Shown: in pieces, positions 41,230-49,142 of the stretch | How the letters are laid out: each line of letters begins with the position of its first letter | Numbering within the stretch: the first letter of the stretch is position 1 | Source: Bifidobacterium breve | Lineage (GTDB): Bacteria; Actinomycetota; Thermoleophilia; Solirubrobacterales; Solirubrobacteraceae | Assembly (NCBI GenBank): GCA_945878865.1 | Contig: CAMCUD010000005.1 | Span: 124,001-188,000 of the forward strand | DNA length: 64,000 bases | Reading direction: 5' to 3' | Notes under the pieces: model-generated | The model's database searches: none | Seen by the model: only the letters and a program-made list of their open reading frames with translations | Told to the model about the DNA's origin: nothing | Program-made: the position numbers and the translations under genes

Positions 41230-41340
41230 CGACCGCCGAAAATTCTTCCCGCGTGCATCATCGCCCGGCCACACCACGCGACGGGCTGGGTGTGGTCCGA
41301 TGGGTCGGGTCGAACGGTGCGGATCGGAGAGTGTCAGCGC

Positions 41341-42219
41341 ATGCGACGCCTTCTCCTGCTGTGCACCGCCGCGTTCCTGCTCGCCGCGCCCGCCGCCGCG
41401 GACGCCGCCTATCCCGTCGGGACGAGCTTCCTCCGTGCGCTGACCGACCACTGGAACCACCCGTTCGTCGCTCCGGCCGGCGCCGACGTGCCGTGCGACC
41501 TGACCCCGGCGCATCCGCGCCCGGTCGTCCTCGTCCACGGCACGACCGAATCGCCCGCGGTGAACTGGTCGGGCCTCGCCCCCTACCTGGCGAACGAGGG
41601 CTTCTGCGTCTTCGCCCCGCGGTACGGGATGCACGCCGGCGTCCCGGCGTTCGGGGACGTGCGTCGCAGCGCGGGCGAGCTGGCAGCCGCCGTCGATGCC
41701 GTGCTGGCGCGGTACCCGGCCGGAACCAAAGTCGACCTCGTCGGCCACAGCCAGGGCGGCATGATGCCCCGGTACTACCTGAAGAACCTCGGAGGGACGG
41801 CGAAGGTCCACCGGCTCATCGGCATCTCGCCCTCCAGCCACGGCACGACGATCTACGGCCTGTCGCGCCTCATCGACATGGTCGGCCTGCGCCCCGCCGT
41901 CGCGCTCGTGAGCCCGGCGGTCAGCCAGCAGCTCGCGGGGTCGTCCGTGCTCCGACAGCTCAACGCCGGCGACGAGACGCCGGGCGACGTGCAGTACGAC
42001 GTGATCGCCTCGAAGTACGACGAGGTCGTCACCCCGTACACGAGCCAGAAGCTCGACGGCGCGTCGTGGTGGGTCGTCCAGCAGGACTGCTCGGCGGACC
42101 TGTCCGAGCACGTCCAGATCAGCTACTCGCCGCGGGTGCTGGCGAAGGTGGCGAACCTGCTCGACGGCGGGAGCCGGCCGCTGCCGTGCCGGTACGTCGC
42201 GCCGTTCGGGCTGGGTTAG
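41341..42219 (+). CDS. secreted triacylglycerol lipase/esterase, 292 aa
   Basis: Signal peptide at 1-22 (LLLLCTAAFLLAAPAAADA). Alpha/beta-hydrolase: oxyanion motif VVLVHGTTES, nucleophile elbow GHSQGG with S137, candidate acid Asp in ASKYDEVVTPY and His in LSEHVQISY. This is the arrangement of secreted actinobacterial EstA/lipase class 2 proteins. Its extracellular lipolysis would feed the fatty-acid genes nearby. The stop overlaps the convergent MarR stop in TTAG. Confidence 0.92.
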   Translation: MRRLLLLCTAAFLLAAPAAADAAYPVGTSFLRALTDHWNHPFVAPAGADVPCDLTPAHPRPVVLVHGTTESPAVNWSGLAPYLANEGFCVFAPRYGMHAGVPAFGDVRRSAGELAAAVDAVLARYPAGTKVDLVGHSQGGMMPRYYLKNLGGTAKVHRLIGISPSSHGTTIYGLSRLIDMVGLRPAVALVSPAVSQQLAGSSVLRQLNAGDETPGDVQYDVIASKYDEVVTPYTSQKLDGASWWVVQQDCSADLSEHVQISYSPRVLAKVANLLDGGSRPLPCRYVAPFGLG

Positions 42220-42623
42220 ACGCGGGCGAGGATCTCGCGCAGCGCCGCGAGGTCCTCGGGCGCCAGCGCCGCAAGGCCGGGCGGGGGCGTGCCGAGCACA
42301 TCCTCGGCCCGGCGCGCGAGCGCCTGGCCCTTGCGGGTCGCCTCGACGAGCTTCGCGCGACGGTCGGTCGGGTGCGGCCGGCGGCGGACCAGGCCCTGCG
42401 CTTCGAGCTCGTCGACGAGGACCGTGACGTTCGGCCGATCGACGCCCAGAGACTCGGCGAGCTCGCTCATCGTCATCGGGCGCTTGGCGACACGACGCAC
42501 CGCTCGCGCGCGGCCGAAGCTCATGCCCGCGGCCTCAGCCACGGCGCGACGGCGCTCGTGGTCGAGGACGAGGTCGGACATGCGCAGCCAGACGTCGCGT
42601 GCGAGATCGGGATCGGCGGCCAT
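42216..42623 (-). CDS. MarR-family regulator, 135 aa
   Basis: Winged helix: RPMTMSELAESLGVDRPNVTVLVDELEAQGLVRRRPHPTDRRAKL, with the DRRAK wing of MarR proteins. The N-terminus is short. Located 10 bases behind the MFS exporter gene in the same direction, so co-transcribed. Probably binds the palindrome at the exporter start. Confidence 0.9.
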   Translation of the reverse strand: MAADPDLARDVWLRMSDLVLDHERRRAVAEAAGMSFGRARAVRRVAKRPMTMSELAESLGVDRPNVTVLVDELEAQGLVRRRPHPTDRRAKLVEATRKGQALARRAEDVLGTPPPGLAALAPEDLAALREILARV

Positions 42624-42633
42624 CGGGCGCAGC

Positions 42634-44085
42634 CTATGCGGCGAGCGCCTCGGGATTGAGCCGCGCGGCCGTCCGCTGGGCCGAGGCGGCGGCCCGTGCG
42701 CTCGTGGCCACAAGCCCGAGCACCACCACCGCGCCGCCCCACCCGGCGATCAGCCACCACGCCGGGGCGCTGGCGGCGCCCAGCCCAGCGGCGACGGAGC
42801 CGTGGAGTCGCGACGTGACCACCGCCCCGACGATGGCGACCCCGAGGGTCATCCCGACCTGCCGGGACGTCGTCGCCACGGCGGCCGCGACGCCCGCCTG
42901 CGCGCGCGGCATGCCGGAGACCGCCGCGTTGGTCACGGGCGCGTTGACGAGCCCGAACCCGATCCCGAAGATCACGTACGCCGCCGCCAGCTGCAGCAGC
43001 GATGTCGACGCGGACACCCCGAAGAGCAGGACGGGCGCGACAAGCATCGCGGCGCCCGCCCCGACGAGCGGCGCGCGCGGCCCGCGCCGTGCCACGAGAC
43101 GGCCGGAGACCGGGGACATCACCGCGGTCATGACCGCCATCGGCAGCACCGCGAGGCCGGCCTGGACGGGTGACAGCCCGCGGACGTCCTGCAGGTACAG
43201 GGTGTTGACGAAGAGGAACCCGCCGAACGCGGCGAACGCGACCACGGCGACGACGATCGACGCCGAGAACGGCGCGGAGCGGAAGAAGCGGAGGTCCAAC
43301 AGCGGCTCACGCCGCCGCGGCTCGTAGGCCAGCAGCCCCAGGACGGCCACCAGCGCCGCGCCGAGCACGAGCATGATGAGCGGCGACGACCATCCGCGGA
43401 CCGGCGCCTCGATGATCCCGAACGTCAACGTCGCCAGAAGGGTGATGACGAGCAGCTGGCCGACCGGGTCGAAGCGCCGCGGGTGCGGAGCGCGGGACTC
43501 CGGGATGACCCGCAGCGTCAGCACGATCGCGGCGATGCCGATGGGGAGGTTCAGCAGGAAGATCGCCGGCCAGCCGGAGGTGGACACCAGCGCGCCGCCC
43601 ACGATCGGCCCGAGCGCCATCGACACGCCGAACATTGCGCCCCAGACGCCCACGGCCTGCGCACGCTCACGCGGGTCGGTGAACGTGTTCGCGATGATCG
43701 ACATCGCGACGGGGTTGAGCATCGACGCGCCGACCGCCTGCAAGGCGCGAAAGGCGATGAGCATCTCGACCGTCCGCGCCGCGGCGCACAGCACCGACGC
43801 GGCGGAGAACACGATCAGACCGGTCACGAACACGCGCCGCCGACCCCACCGGTCCCCGAGCGAGCCGCCGAGCATCAGCAGGCTCGCGAGCACCACGGTG
43901 TAGGCATCCACCGTCCACTGCAGCCCGGACACCCCCGCGTCGAACTGCGCACCGATCGCCGGCAGGGCGACGTTCACCGCGGTGATGTCGACGCCGACCA
44001 TGAGCAGGCTGAGACAGCAGACCATCAGCACCGCGATTCGTCGGCGGCGTTCGTCGTGGCCGGACGCAGATGATGATGAGTTCAT
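42634..44085 (-). CDS. DHA2-type MFS exporter, 483 aa
   Basis: Fourteen hydrophobic segments. VDITAVNVALPAIGAQF and WTVDAYTVVLASLLMLGGSLGDRWGRRRVF (motif A) mark the DHA2 family; motif C is GAMFGVSMALGPIVGGALV. The charged C-terminus ends with RLNPEALAA. ATG 44085 is chosen since the upstream residues are a non-matching Trp/Gly stretch and the ATG itself lies in a palindrome. Forms an operon with the MarR gene behind it. The substrate is unknown. Confidence 0.92.
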   Translation of the reverse strand: MNSSSSASGHDERRRRIAVLMVCCLSLLMVGVDITAVNVALPAIGAQFDAGVSGLQWTVDAYTVVLASLLMLGGSLGDRWGRRRVFVTGLIVFSAASVLCAAARTVEMLIAFRALQAVGASMLNPVAMSIIANTFTDPRERAQAVGVWGAMFGVSMALGPIVGGALVSTSGWPAIFLLNLPIGIAAIVLTLRVIPESRAPHPRRFDPVGQLLVITLLATLTFGIIEAPVRGWSSPLIMLVLGAALVAVLGLLAYEPRRREPLLDLRFFRSAPFSASIVVAVVAFAAFGGFLFVNTLYLQDVRGLSPVQAGLAVLPMAVMTAVMSPVSGRLVARRGPRAPLVGAGAAMLVAPVLLFGVSASTSLLQLAAAYVIFGIGFGLVNAPVTNAAVSGMPRAQAGVAAAVATTSRQVGMTLGVAIVGAVVTSRLHGSVAAGLGAASAPAWWLIAGWGGAVVVLGLVATSARAAASAQRTAARLNPEALAA

Positions 44086-44095
44086 AATGATTATG
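44083..44095. promoter_or_regulatory. palindrome over the MFS start codon
   Basis: CATAATGATTATG: 6-bp arms around a single central base, including the start codon complement. It lies in a conspicuously AT-rich stretch (about 44080-44110). A MarR operator is likely. Confidence 0.55.
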
Positions 44096-44224
44096 TTTGC
44101 ATATCTATCTGCGCCCGTCCACCCCGTCGGGACCACGCGGCCGAGCAGGCCAGCGTGCGCCGGACCTCCCGCGCCTCCCAGCCGTGCCCGCGGACCCCGC
44201 GGGGAAGATCCGGTGTCGAGCCGG

Positions 44225-45454
44225 TTACGCGGCGCGCGAGACCGTCAGCGTGAACGTGGAGCCGACGCCCGGCCGGCTCTCGACGGTCAGCTCACCGCCG
44301 AGCAGCCCGGCGATCCGCTTGACGAACGGCAGGCCGAGTCCGGCGCCCCGCGGCCGCTCGTGATCGGCGGTGTGCGCCTGCTCCCACGCCTCGAAGATCC
44401 GCGCGAGGTCGTCCTCGGCGATCCCGGTCCCGGTGTCCGTCACGGCGAACGCGGCGCGGCCCTCCGGCGCCTCGGCGACGGTGACCCGCACTTCGCCCTC
44501 GTCCGTGAACTTCAGGGCGTTGCCGATGAGGTTGCGCAGCGCCTGCTTGAGCAGATGCTCGTCGGTGATGAGCGGAAACGGCGCACTGGGCGCCTCGAAG
44601 ACGAGCTGGACCCGGTCGTTGCGCCGCAGGACGTCGTACGTGCCTGCCATGTCGTCGAACATCGCCGCGAGGTCGACGCCACTCGGGCGCGGGATCAGCT
44701 CGCCGGCACGATCGCGGACGGCCGTGAGCTGATCCTCGACGATCTGCGCGGCGTCACCGATCGAGCCGCGGATCGTCGCCAGCCGCTCCCGCGTGGGGTC
44801 GTCCATGCCGGCCTCCGGCGCCCTGAGCATGAGATCGAGCAGCATGCCGCTTCCGGCCAGGCAGTTGCGGACCTCGTGCGCGAGCGTGCCGAGCACGCGG
44901 TCCTGGAGGCCGAGCGCCTCGCGCAGCAGCACGGTCTGGTCGGCGACGCGCTCCTCCATCTCGCTCCACACCCGCACGTTCTCAAGCGCGACGGAGGTCG
45001 CGTCGGCGAGCGCCTGGAGCGCCTCGACCTCCTCGGGGCGCGGCTCGTGGCGCGCGCCCCAGTAGTTGCCGATGGCGCCGATCGGGTCGTCCCGGCGGAT
45101 CGGGACCATGATGAGCGAGCGCACGAACGTCGGGCGATACGCCCCGTGCGGGATCCGCGGGTCGAGGTAGATGTCGGAGATCGCCGCCGGTTCGCGGTGC
45201 TCCATGACCCAGCCGCTGATGCAGGTGCTCGCGGGGAACCGCTGCCCCTTCCACAGCGGGCCGATCGCGTCCTCGTCGACGTAGTGGCAGAAGCCGTCGT
45301 CGTTGCGGACGACCGTGGCGCCGTCGGCGCCGACGAGTCCACGCGCGGCCGTCCGAACGATCTCCTGGACCTCGCCTGTCGTGCGCGCGGCGGAGAGCCG
45401 GCGCACCGCGTCCACCAGGAGACCAGAGTCGATCTGCGCTGCCGTCGACACCAC
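44225..45454 (-). CDS. GAF-domain sensor histidine kinase, 409 aa
   Basis: Close paralogue of the kinase at 38174: the GAF domain keeps FCHYVDEDAIGPLWKGQRF and GWVMEHREPA, the H-box is LGTLAHEVRNCL (H193), the N-box LRNLIGNALKF, and the ATP motifs DTGTGIAEDD and GAGLGLPFVKR. The strongest divergence is in the linker after the H-box (residues 200-240). Starts with GTG (two GTG codons in a row). Soluble; no adjacent receiver. It lies directly upstream of, and divergent from, the acyl-CoA dehydrogenase operon. Confidence 0.92.
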   Translation of the reverse strand: MVSTAAQIDSGLLVDAVRRLSAARTTGEVQEIVRTAARGLVGADGATVVRNDDGFCHYVDEDAIGPLWKGQRFPASTCISGWVMEHREPAAISDIYLDPRIPHGAYRPTFVRSLIMVPIRRDDPIGAIGNYWGARHEPRPEEVEALQALADATSVALENVRVWSEMEERVADQTVLLREALGLQDRVLGTLAHEVRNCLAGSGMLLDLMLRAPEAGMDDPTRERLATIRGSIGDAAQIVEDQLTAVRDRAGELIPRPSGVDLAAMFDDMAGTYDVLRRNDRVQLVFEAPSAPFPLITDEHLLKQALRNLIGNALKFTDEGEVRVTVAEAPEGRAAFAVTDTGTGIAEDDLARIFEAWEQAHTADHERPRGAGLGLPFVKRIAGLLGGELTVESRPGVGSTFTLTVSRAA

Positions 45455-45545
45455 GGGTGAGGGTATCGACCGCAGTGGGAGACGTCGCCATCCCCTCGCC
45501 GGATCGAACGTTCGTCGAGACGGTCAACCGTCGCGTCGCGCCGGG

Positions 45546-45580
45546 TTACTTGCATAGAAATTTATACCCAGGTAACGTGC
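45546..45580 (+). promoter_or_regulatory. acyl-CoA regulon element, copy B
   Basis: The same 35-base element as at 33873 with four differences: CATAGAAATTT and then TACCCAGGTA (45565-45574), which keeps the TACC-N2-GGTA dyad. It lies 33 bases before the GTG of the first acyl-CoA dehydrogenase. Confidence 0.75.
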
Positions 45581-45612
45581 CCGGTCGTTCCCGCCGACCA
45601 GGAGACTGAGAC

Positions 45613-46929
45613 GTGACCACCGCCGACAGGAGCATGGGACTGGCATTGCGCGCCGTGCGCAGCCTGGCCGAGTCCGATCTGCTCGATCGCGTGGGCCTGC
45701 GCAAGCAGGTCGAGAAGGCGCTGTACAACGGCACGAAGGAAGGCTTCCGTGCCGCCGGCGCCGCCGGGCGCACCTTCGCCGCCGCGCAGAAGCTCGGCCG
45801 CCCCGCCCGCCAGAAGAAGGCCAAGCCGCGCGAGCTCTTCGACGTGACCCCCGATGAGGATCAGCAGATGCTCGTCGAGGTCACCAAGCAGTTCGCCGCC
45901 GAGGCGATCCGCCCGGCCGCGCAGGAGGCCGACCACGATTCCAAGACGCCGCAGGAGCTGCTCGAGCAGGCCGCCGAGCTCGGCGTCACCATCCTTGGCG
46001 TCCCCGAGTCGCTCGGCGGCGTCGTCGCGGAGCGCAGCGCCGTCACCAGCGTGCTCATCGCCGAGCAGCTCGGCCACGGCGACATCGGCATCGCCGTCTC
46101 GATCCTGGCGCCCGGTGCCGTCCCCACCGCCCTCGGGCTCTGGGGCGACGCCGACCAGCAGGCCAAGTACCTGCCGGCCTTCACGGAGGACAACGCCCCG
46201 GCCGCGGCGCTGGCGATCGTCGAGCCGCGCCCGCTGTTCAACCCGCTCAAGCTCGACACGACCGCGAAGAAGGAGGGCACCGGCTTCGTCCTCAACGGCG
46301 TGAAGTCGATGGTCCCCCGCGCCGCCGAGGACGAGCTGTTCATCATCGCGGCCGACCTGGAGAACTCCGGCCCGGCGCTCTTCATCGTCGAGTCCAAGAC
46401 CGAAGGCGTCTTCACCGAGCCCGAGCCCGGGATGGGCCTGCGCGCCGCCGCGACCGGCCGCGTCATCCTCGAGAACGTCAAGGTCCCGGCCGACGCCCTG
46501 CTCGGCGGCGGCGACCTCGCCGTCTACGAGGAGTGCATCCACCGCAGCCGCATCGCCTGGTGCGCGCTGGCGACCGGCGCCGCCCAGGCCGCGCTGGACT
46601 ACCTCATCCCGTACGTCAACACGCGCGACGCGTTCGGCGAGCCGATCAGCCACCGGCAGTCCGTCGCGTTCAAGATCAGCGACATCGGCATCGAGACCGA
46701 CGCGATGCGCCTGCTGACCTACCGTGCCGCGTCGCGCGCCGACATGGGCCGGACGTTCGCGCGCGAGGCCGCCCTGGCCCGCAAGCTGGCCACCGACAAG
46801 GGCATGCAGATCGGCTCCGACAGCGTCCAGCTGCTCGGCGGCCACGGCTACATCAAGGAGCACCCGGCCGAGCGCTGGTACCGGGATCTGCGAGCGGTGG
46901 GCGTGATGGAGGGCGCCCTGCTCGTCTAA
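45613..46929 (+). CDS. acyl-CoA dehydrogenase family protein, 438 aa
   Basis: GTG start behind AGGAG. An N-terminal extension of about 75 basic/helical residues precedes the ACAD fold: EDQQMLVEVTKQFAAEAIRPAAQEAD, LGVPESLGG, IVEPRPLFNP in the place of the usual TEP-G-SD flavin motif, and RDAFGEPISHRQSVAFKISD. The end is QLLGGHGYIKEHPAERWYRDLRAVG and VMEGALLV, where Glu holds the usual catalytic position. The altered flavin motif suggests an unusual substrate or a structural role beside the second dehydrogenase 17 bases downstream. The pair may form a heteromeric enzyme. Confidence 0.92.
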   Translation: MTTADRSMGLALRAVRSLAESDLLDRVGLRKQVEKALYNGTKEGFRAAGAAGRTFAAAQKLGRPARQKKAKPRELFDVTPDEDQQMLVEVTKQFAAEAIRPAAQEADHDSKTPQELLEQAAELGVTILGVPESLGGVVAERSAVTSVLIAEQLGHGDIGIAVSILAPGAVPTALGLWGDADQQAKYLPAFTEDNAPAAALAIVEPRPLFNPLKLDTTAKKEGTGFVLNGVKSMVPRAAEDELFIIAADLENSGPALFIVESKTEGVFTEPEPGMGLRAAATGRVILENVKVPADALLGGGDLAVYEECIHRSRIAWCALATGAAQAALDYLIPYVNTRDAFGEPISHRQSVAFKISDIGIETDAMRLLTYRAASRADMGRTFAREAALARKLATDKGMQIGSDSVQLLGGHGYIKEHPAERWYRDLRAVGVMEGALLV

Positions 46930-46946
46930 AGAGCGAAAGGCGAACC

Positions 46947-48167
46947 ATGGCCATCAATCTCGAAGTCCCGAAGAAGTACAAGCCGCTCATCACCCAGGCC
47001 AACCAGGTGGCCGCCGAGGTGCTGCGCCCCATCAGCCGCAAGTACGACCGCGCTGAGCACGAGTACCCGAAGGAGCTCGACATGCTCGCCGCCGTCGTCG
47101 ACGGCGTGAACGAGGGCTCCGACGCCCTCGGCGGCGCGGGCGCCGCGGGCGTCCGTGGCGAGGAGAAGGCCGACGCCGGCAACAAGAACGGCTCGAACAT
47201 GGCGACGGTGCTCTCCGTCGAGGAGATGTGCTGGGGCGACGTCGGCCTGCTCCTGACCATGCCGCGGCAGGGCCTCGGCAACTCGGCGATCGCATCCGTC
47301 GCGACCGACGAGCAGCTAAAGAAGTACGGCGGCAAGTGGGCCGCGATGGCGATCACCGAGCCCGAGGCCGGCTCGGACTCCGCCGCGATCCGCACCACCG
47401 CCGTCCTCGACGAGAAGACCGGCGAGTACGTCCTCAACGGCGAGAAGATCTACGTCACCTCCGGTGAGCGCGCGGATCTCGTCGTCGTCTGGGCCTCGCT
47501 CGACCGCGAGATCGGCCGCGCCGCGATCAAGTCGTTCATCGTGGAGCGCTCGAACCCGGGCATGAAGCTCGACCGGCTCGAGCACAAGCTCGGCATTCGC
47601 GCGTCGGACACCGCCGCCTTCCGCCTCGAGGACTGCCGGGTGCCGAAGGACGCGCTCCTGGGCAACCCGGAGATCGACACGAAGGCCGGCTTCGGCGGCG
47701 TCATGAAGACGTTCGACAACACCCGCCCGCTCGTCGCCGCGATGGCGATCGGCGTGGGCCGGGCGTGCCTGGACGAGACGAAGAAGCTGCTGAAGAAGGC
47801 CGGCGTGGAGATCGACTACACCGCGCCCGCCAACACGCAGCACGCCGCCGCCGCGCGGTTCCTGCAGTACGAGGCCGACTGGGAGGCCGCGCGCCTCATG
47901 GCCCTGCACGCCGCGTGGATGGCCGACAACAAGGAGCCGAACTCGGTCCAGGCCTCCATGTCGAAGGCGAAGGCCGGCCGCGTCTGCACCGAGATCGCGC
48001 TGGGCTGCGTCGAGCTCGCCGGCACGCTGGGCTACAGCGAGGTCGAGCTGCTCGAGAAGTGGTCCCGTGACGTGAAGATCCTCGACATCTTCGAGGGCAC
48101 CCAGCAGATCCAGCTGCTCATCATCGCGCGGATGCTGCTGGGCAAGAGCTCGGCTGAGCTGAAGTAG
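46947..48167 (+). CDS. acyl-CoA dehydrogenase, 406 aa
   Basis: Complete ACAD: AMAITEPEAGSDSAAIRTTA (flavin motif), LNGEKIYVTSGERADLVVV, HKLGIRASDTAAFRLEDCRVP, FDNTRPLVAAMAIGVGRAC, and at the end LEKWSRDVKILDIFEGTQQIQLLIIAR, with the catalytic Glu in FEGT. The N-terminal part has a Gly/Asn insert around residues 55-80. Second gene of the operon under element copy B, followed by two strong hairpins. It carries the first oxidation of beta-oxidation and should work with FadA2-FabG4-HtdX. Confidence 0.94.
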   Translation: MAINLEVPKKYKPLITQANQVAAEVLRPISRKYDRAEHEYPKELDMLAAVVDGVNEGSDALGGAGAAGVRGEEKADAGNKNGSNMATVLSVEEMCWGDVGLLLTMPRQGLGNSAIASVATDEQLKKYGGKWAAMAITEPEAGSDSAAIRTTAVLDEKTGEYVLNGEKIYVTSGERADLVVVWASLDREIGRAAIKSFIVERSNPGMKLDRLEHKLGIRASDTAAFRLEDCRVPKDALLGNPEIDTKAGFGGVMKTFDNTRPLVAAMAIGVGRACLDETKKLLKKAGVEIDYTAPANTQHAAAARFLQYEADWEAARLMALHAAWMADNKEPNSVQASMSKAKAGRVCTEIALGCVELAGTLGYSEVELLEKWSRDVKILDIFEGTQQIQLLIIARMLLGKSSAELK

Positions 48168-48193
48168 AAGCTCGACCGCGTCCCAGGGGGGAC

Positions 48194-48219
48194 GCTGTAT
48201 CGGCTGACGCCGATACAGC
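48194..48219. terminator. hairpin terminator of the acyl-CoA dehydrogenase operon
   Basis: GCTGTATCGGC-TGAC-GCCGATACAGC: a perfect 11-bp stem with a tetraloop, 26 bases after the stop codon. Confidence 0.8.
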
Positions 48220-48220
48220 C

Positions 48221-48259
48221 TGCGCGGTGGGCGGGTCGTGCCGTCCCGCCCACCGCGCA
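48221..48259. terminator. second hairpin, probably for the convergent aldo/keto reductase gene
   Basis: A perfect 15-bp stem (TGCGCGGTGGGCGGG and its complement) with a 9-base loop, 10 bases from the stop of the minus-strand gene. Two hairpins back to back separate convergent transcripts. Confidence 0.75.
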
Positions 48260-48269
48260 CGTGATCGGC

Positions 48270-49112
48270 TCAGGTGACGGCGAACGTGTCCGGGTCCGGC
48301 CCGACCCGTTCGCCCGCGTCCAGCTCGTCGATCGCGGCGAGGTCTTCCGGGCGCAGCTCGAAGCCGAAGACGTCGAAGTTCTCGTCGATCCGCGCGGGCG
48401 TCACCGACTTCGGGAAGACGACGAACCCGTGCTGGAGGTGCCAGCGGATCGCCACCTGCCCGACGGAGCGGCCGTGCGCCTCGGCGATCCGCTCGAGGAC
48501 GGGGTCGGTCAGGAGCTTGCCCTGGGCGAGCGGGCTCCAGGACTCGGTGACGATCCCGAGCTCGCCGTGGACCGCGCGCAGCTCGCGCTGCTGGAGGTAC
48601 GGGTGCAGCTCGATCTGGTTGACCGCCGGCGTGACGCCGGTCGCGTCGATGATCCGCCGGAGGTGGGCGGGCTGGAAGTTCGAGACGCCGATCGCCCGCG
48701 CGAGCCCGGCCTGCTGGAGATCGACGAGCGCGCGCCACGTGTCGACGTAGAGGTCGCGTGACGGCACCGGCCAGTGGATGAGGAGGAGGTCGACGTGGTC
48801 GAGGCCGAGCCGCTCGAGGCTCTTCTTCGCCGCCGCGGTCGCCTCCGCGTAGCCCTGGTTGCCGTTCCACACCTTCGTCGTGACGAACAGCTCGTCGCGC
48901 GGCAGACCGGAGGCGCGGATCGCCTCGCCGACGCCCTGCTCGTTGCGGTAGGCGGCGGCGGTGTCGATGTGCCGGTAGCCGGTCTGCAGCGCATGGCCGA
49001 CGACAGCCGCCGTATCAGCGGCGGGTACCTGCCAGGTGCCGAGGCCGAGCTGCGGGATGGTGACGTCCCCGCGCAGCGCGACGGACGGGACGGGCTGGGT
49101 GGGAGCGCTCAT
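48270..49112 (-). CDS. aldo/keto reductase (2,5-diketogluconate reductase type), 280 aa
   Basis: AKR tetrad visible: D and Y in RHIDTAAAYRNE, K in VTTKVWN and H in LLIHWPV. IGVSNFQPAHLRRII, NQIELHPYLQQ and VVFPKSVTPARIDENFDVF complete the cofactor loop (NADPH type). The length is typical. Alone between convergent and divergent neighbours. The substrate is probably a small carbonyl compound. Confidence 0.94.
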   Translation of the reverse strand: MSAPTQPVPSVALRGDVTIPQLGLGTWQVPAADTAAVVGHALQTGYRHIDTAAAYRNEQGVGEAIRASGLPRDELFVTTKVWNGNQGYAEATAAAKKSLERLGLDHVDLLLIHWPVPSRDLYVDTWRALVDLQQAGLARAIGVSNFQPAHLRRIIDATGVTPAVNQIELHPYLQQRELRAVHGELGIVTESWSPLAQGKLLTDPVLERIAEAHGRSVGQVAIRWHLQHGFVVFPKSVTPARIDENFDVFGFELRPEDLAAIDELDAGERVGPDPDTFAVT

Positions 49113-49142
49113 ACGCGGGACGGTACCCGCGTGCCGCGCGCG

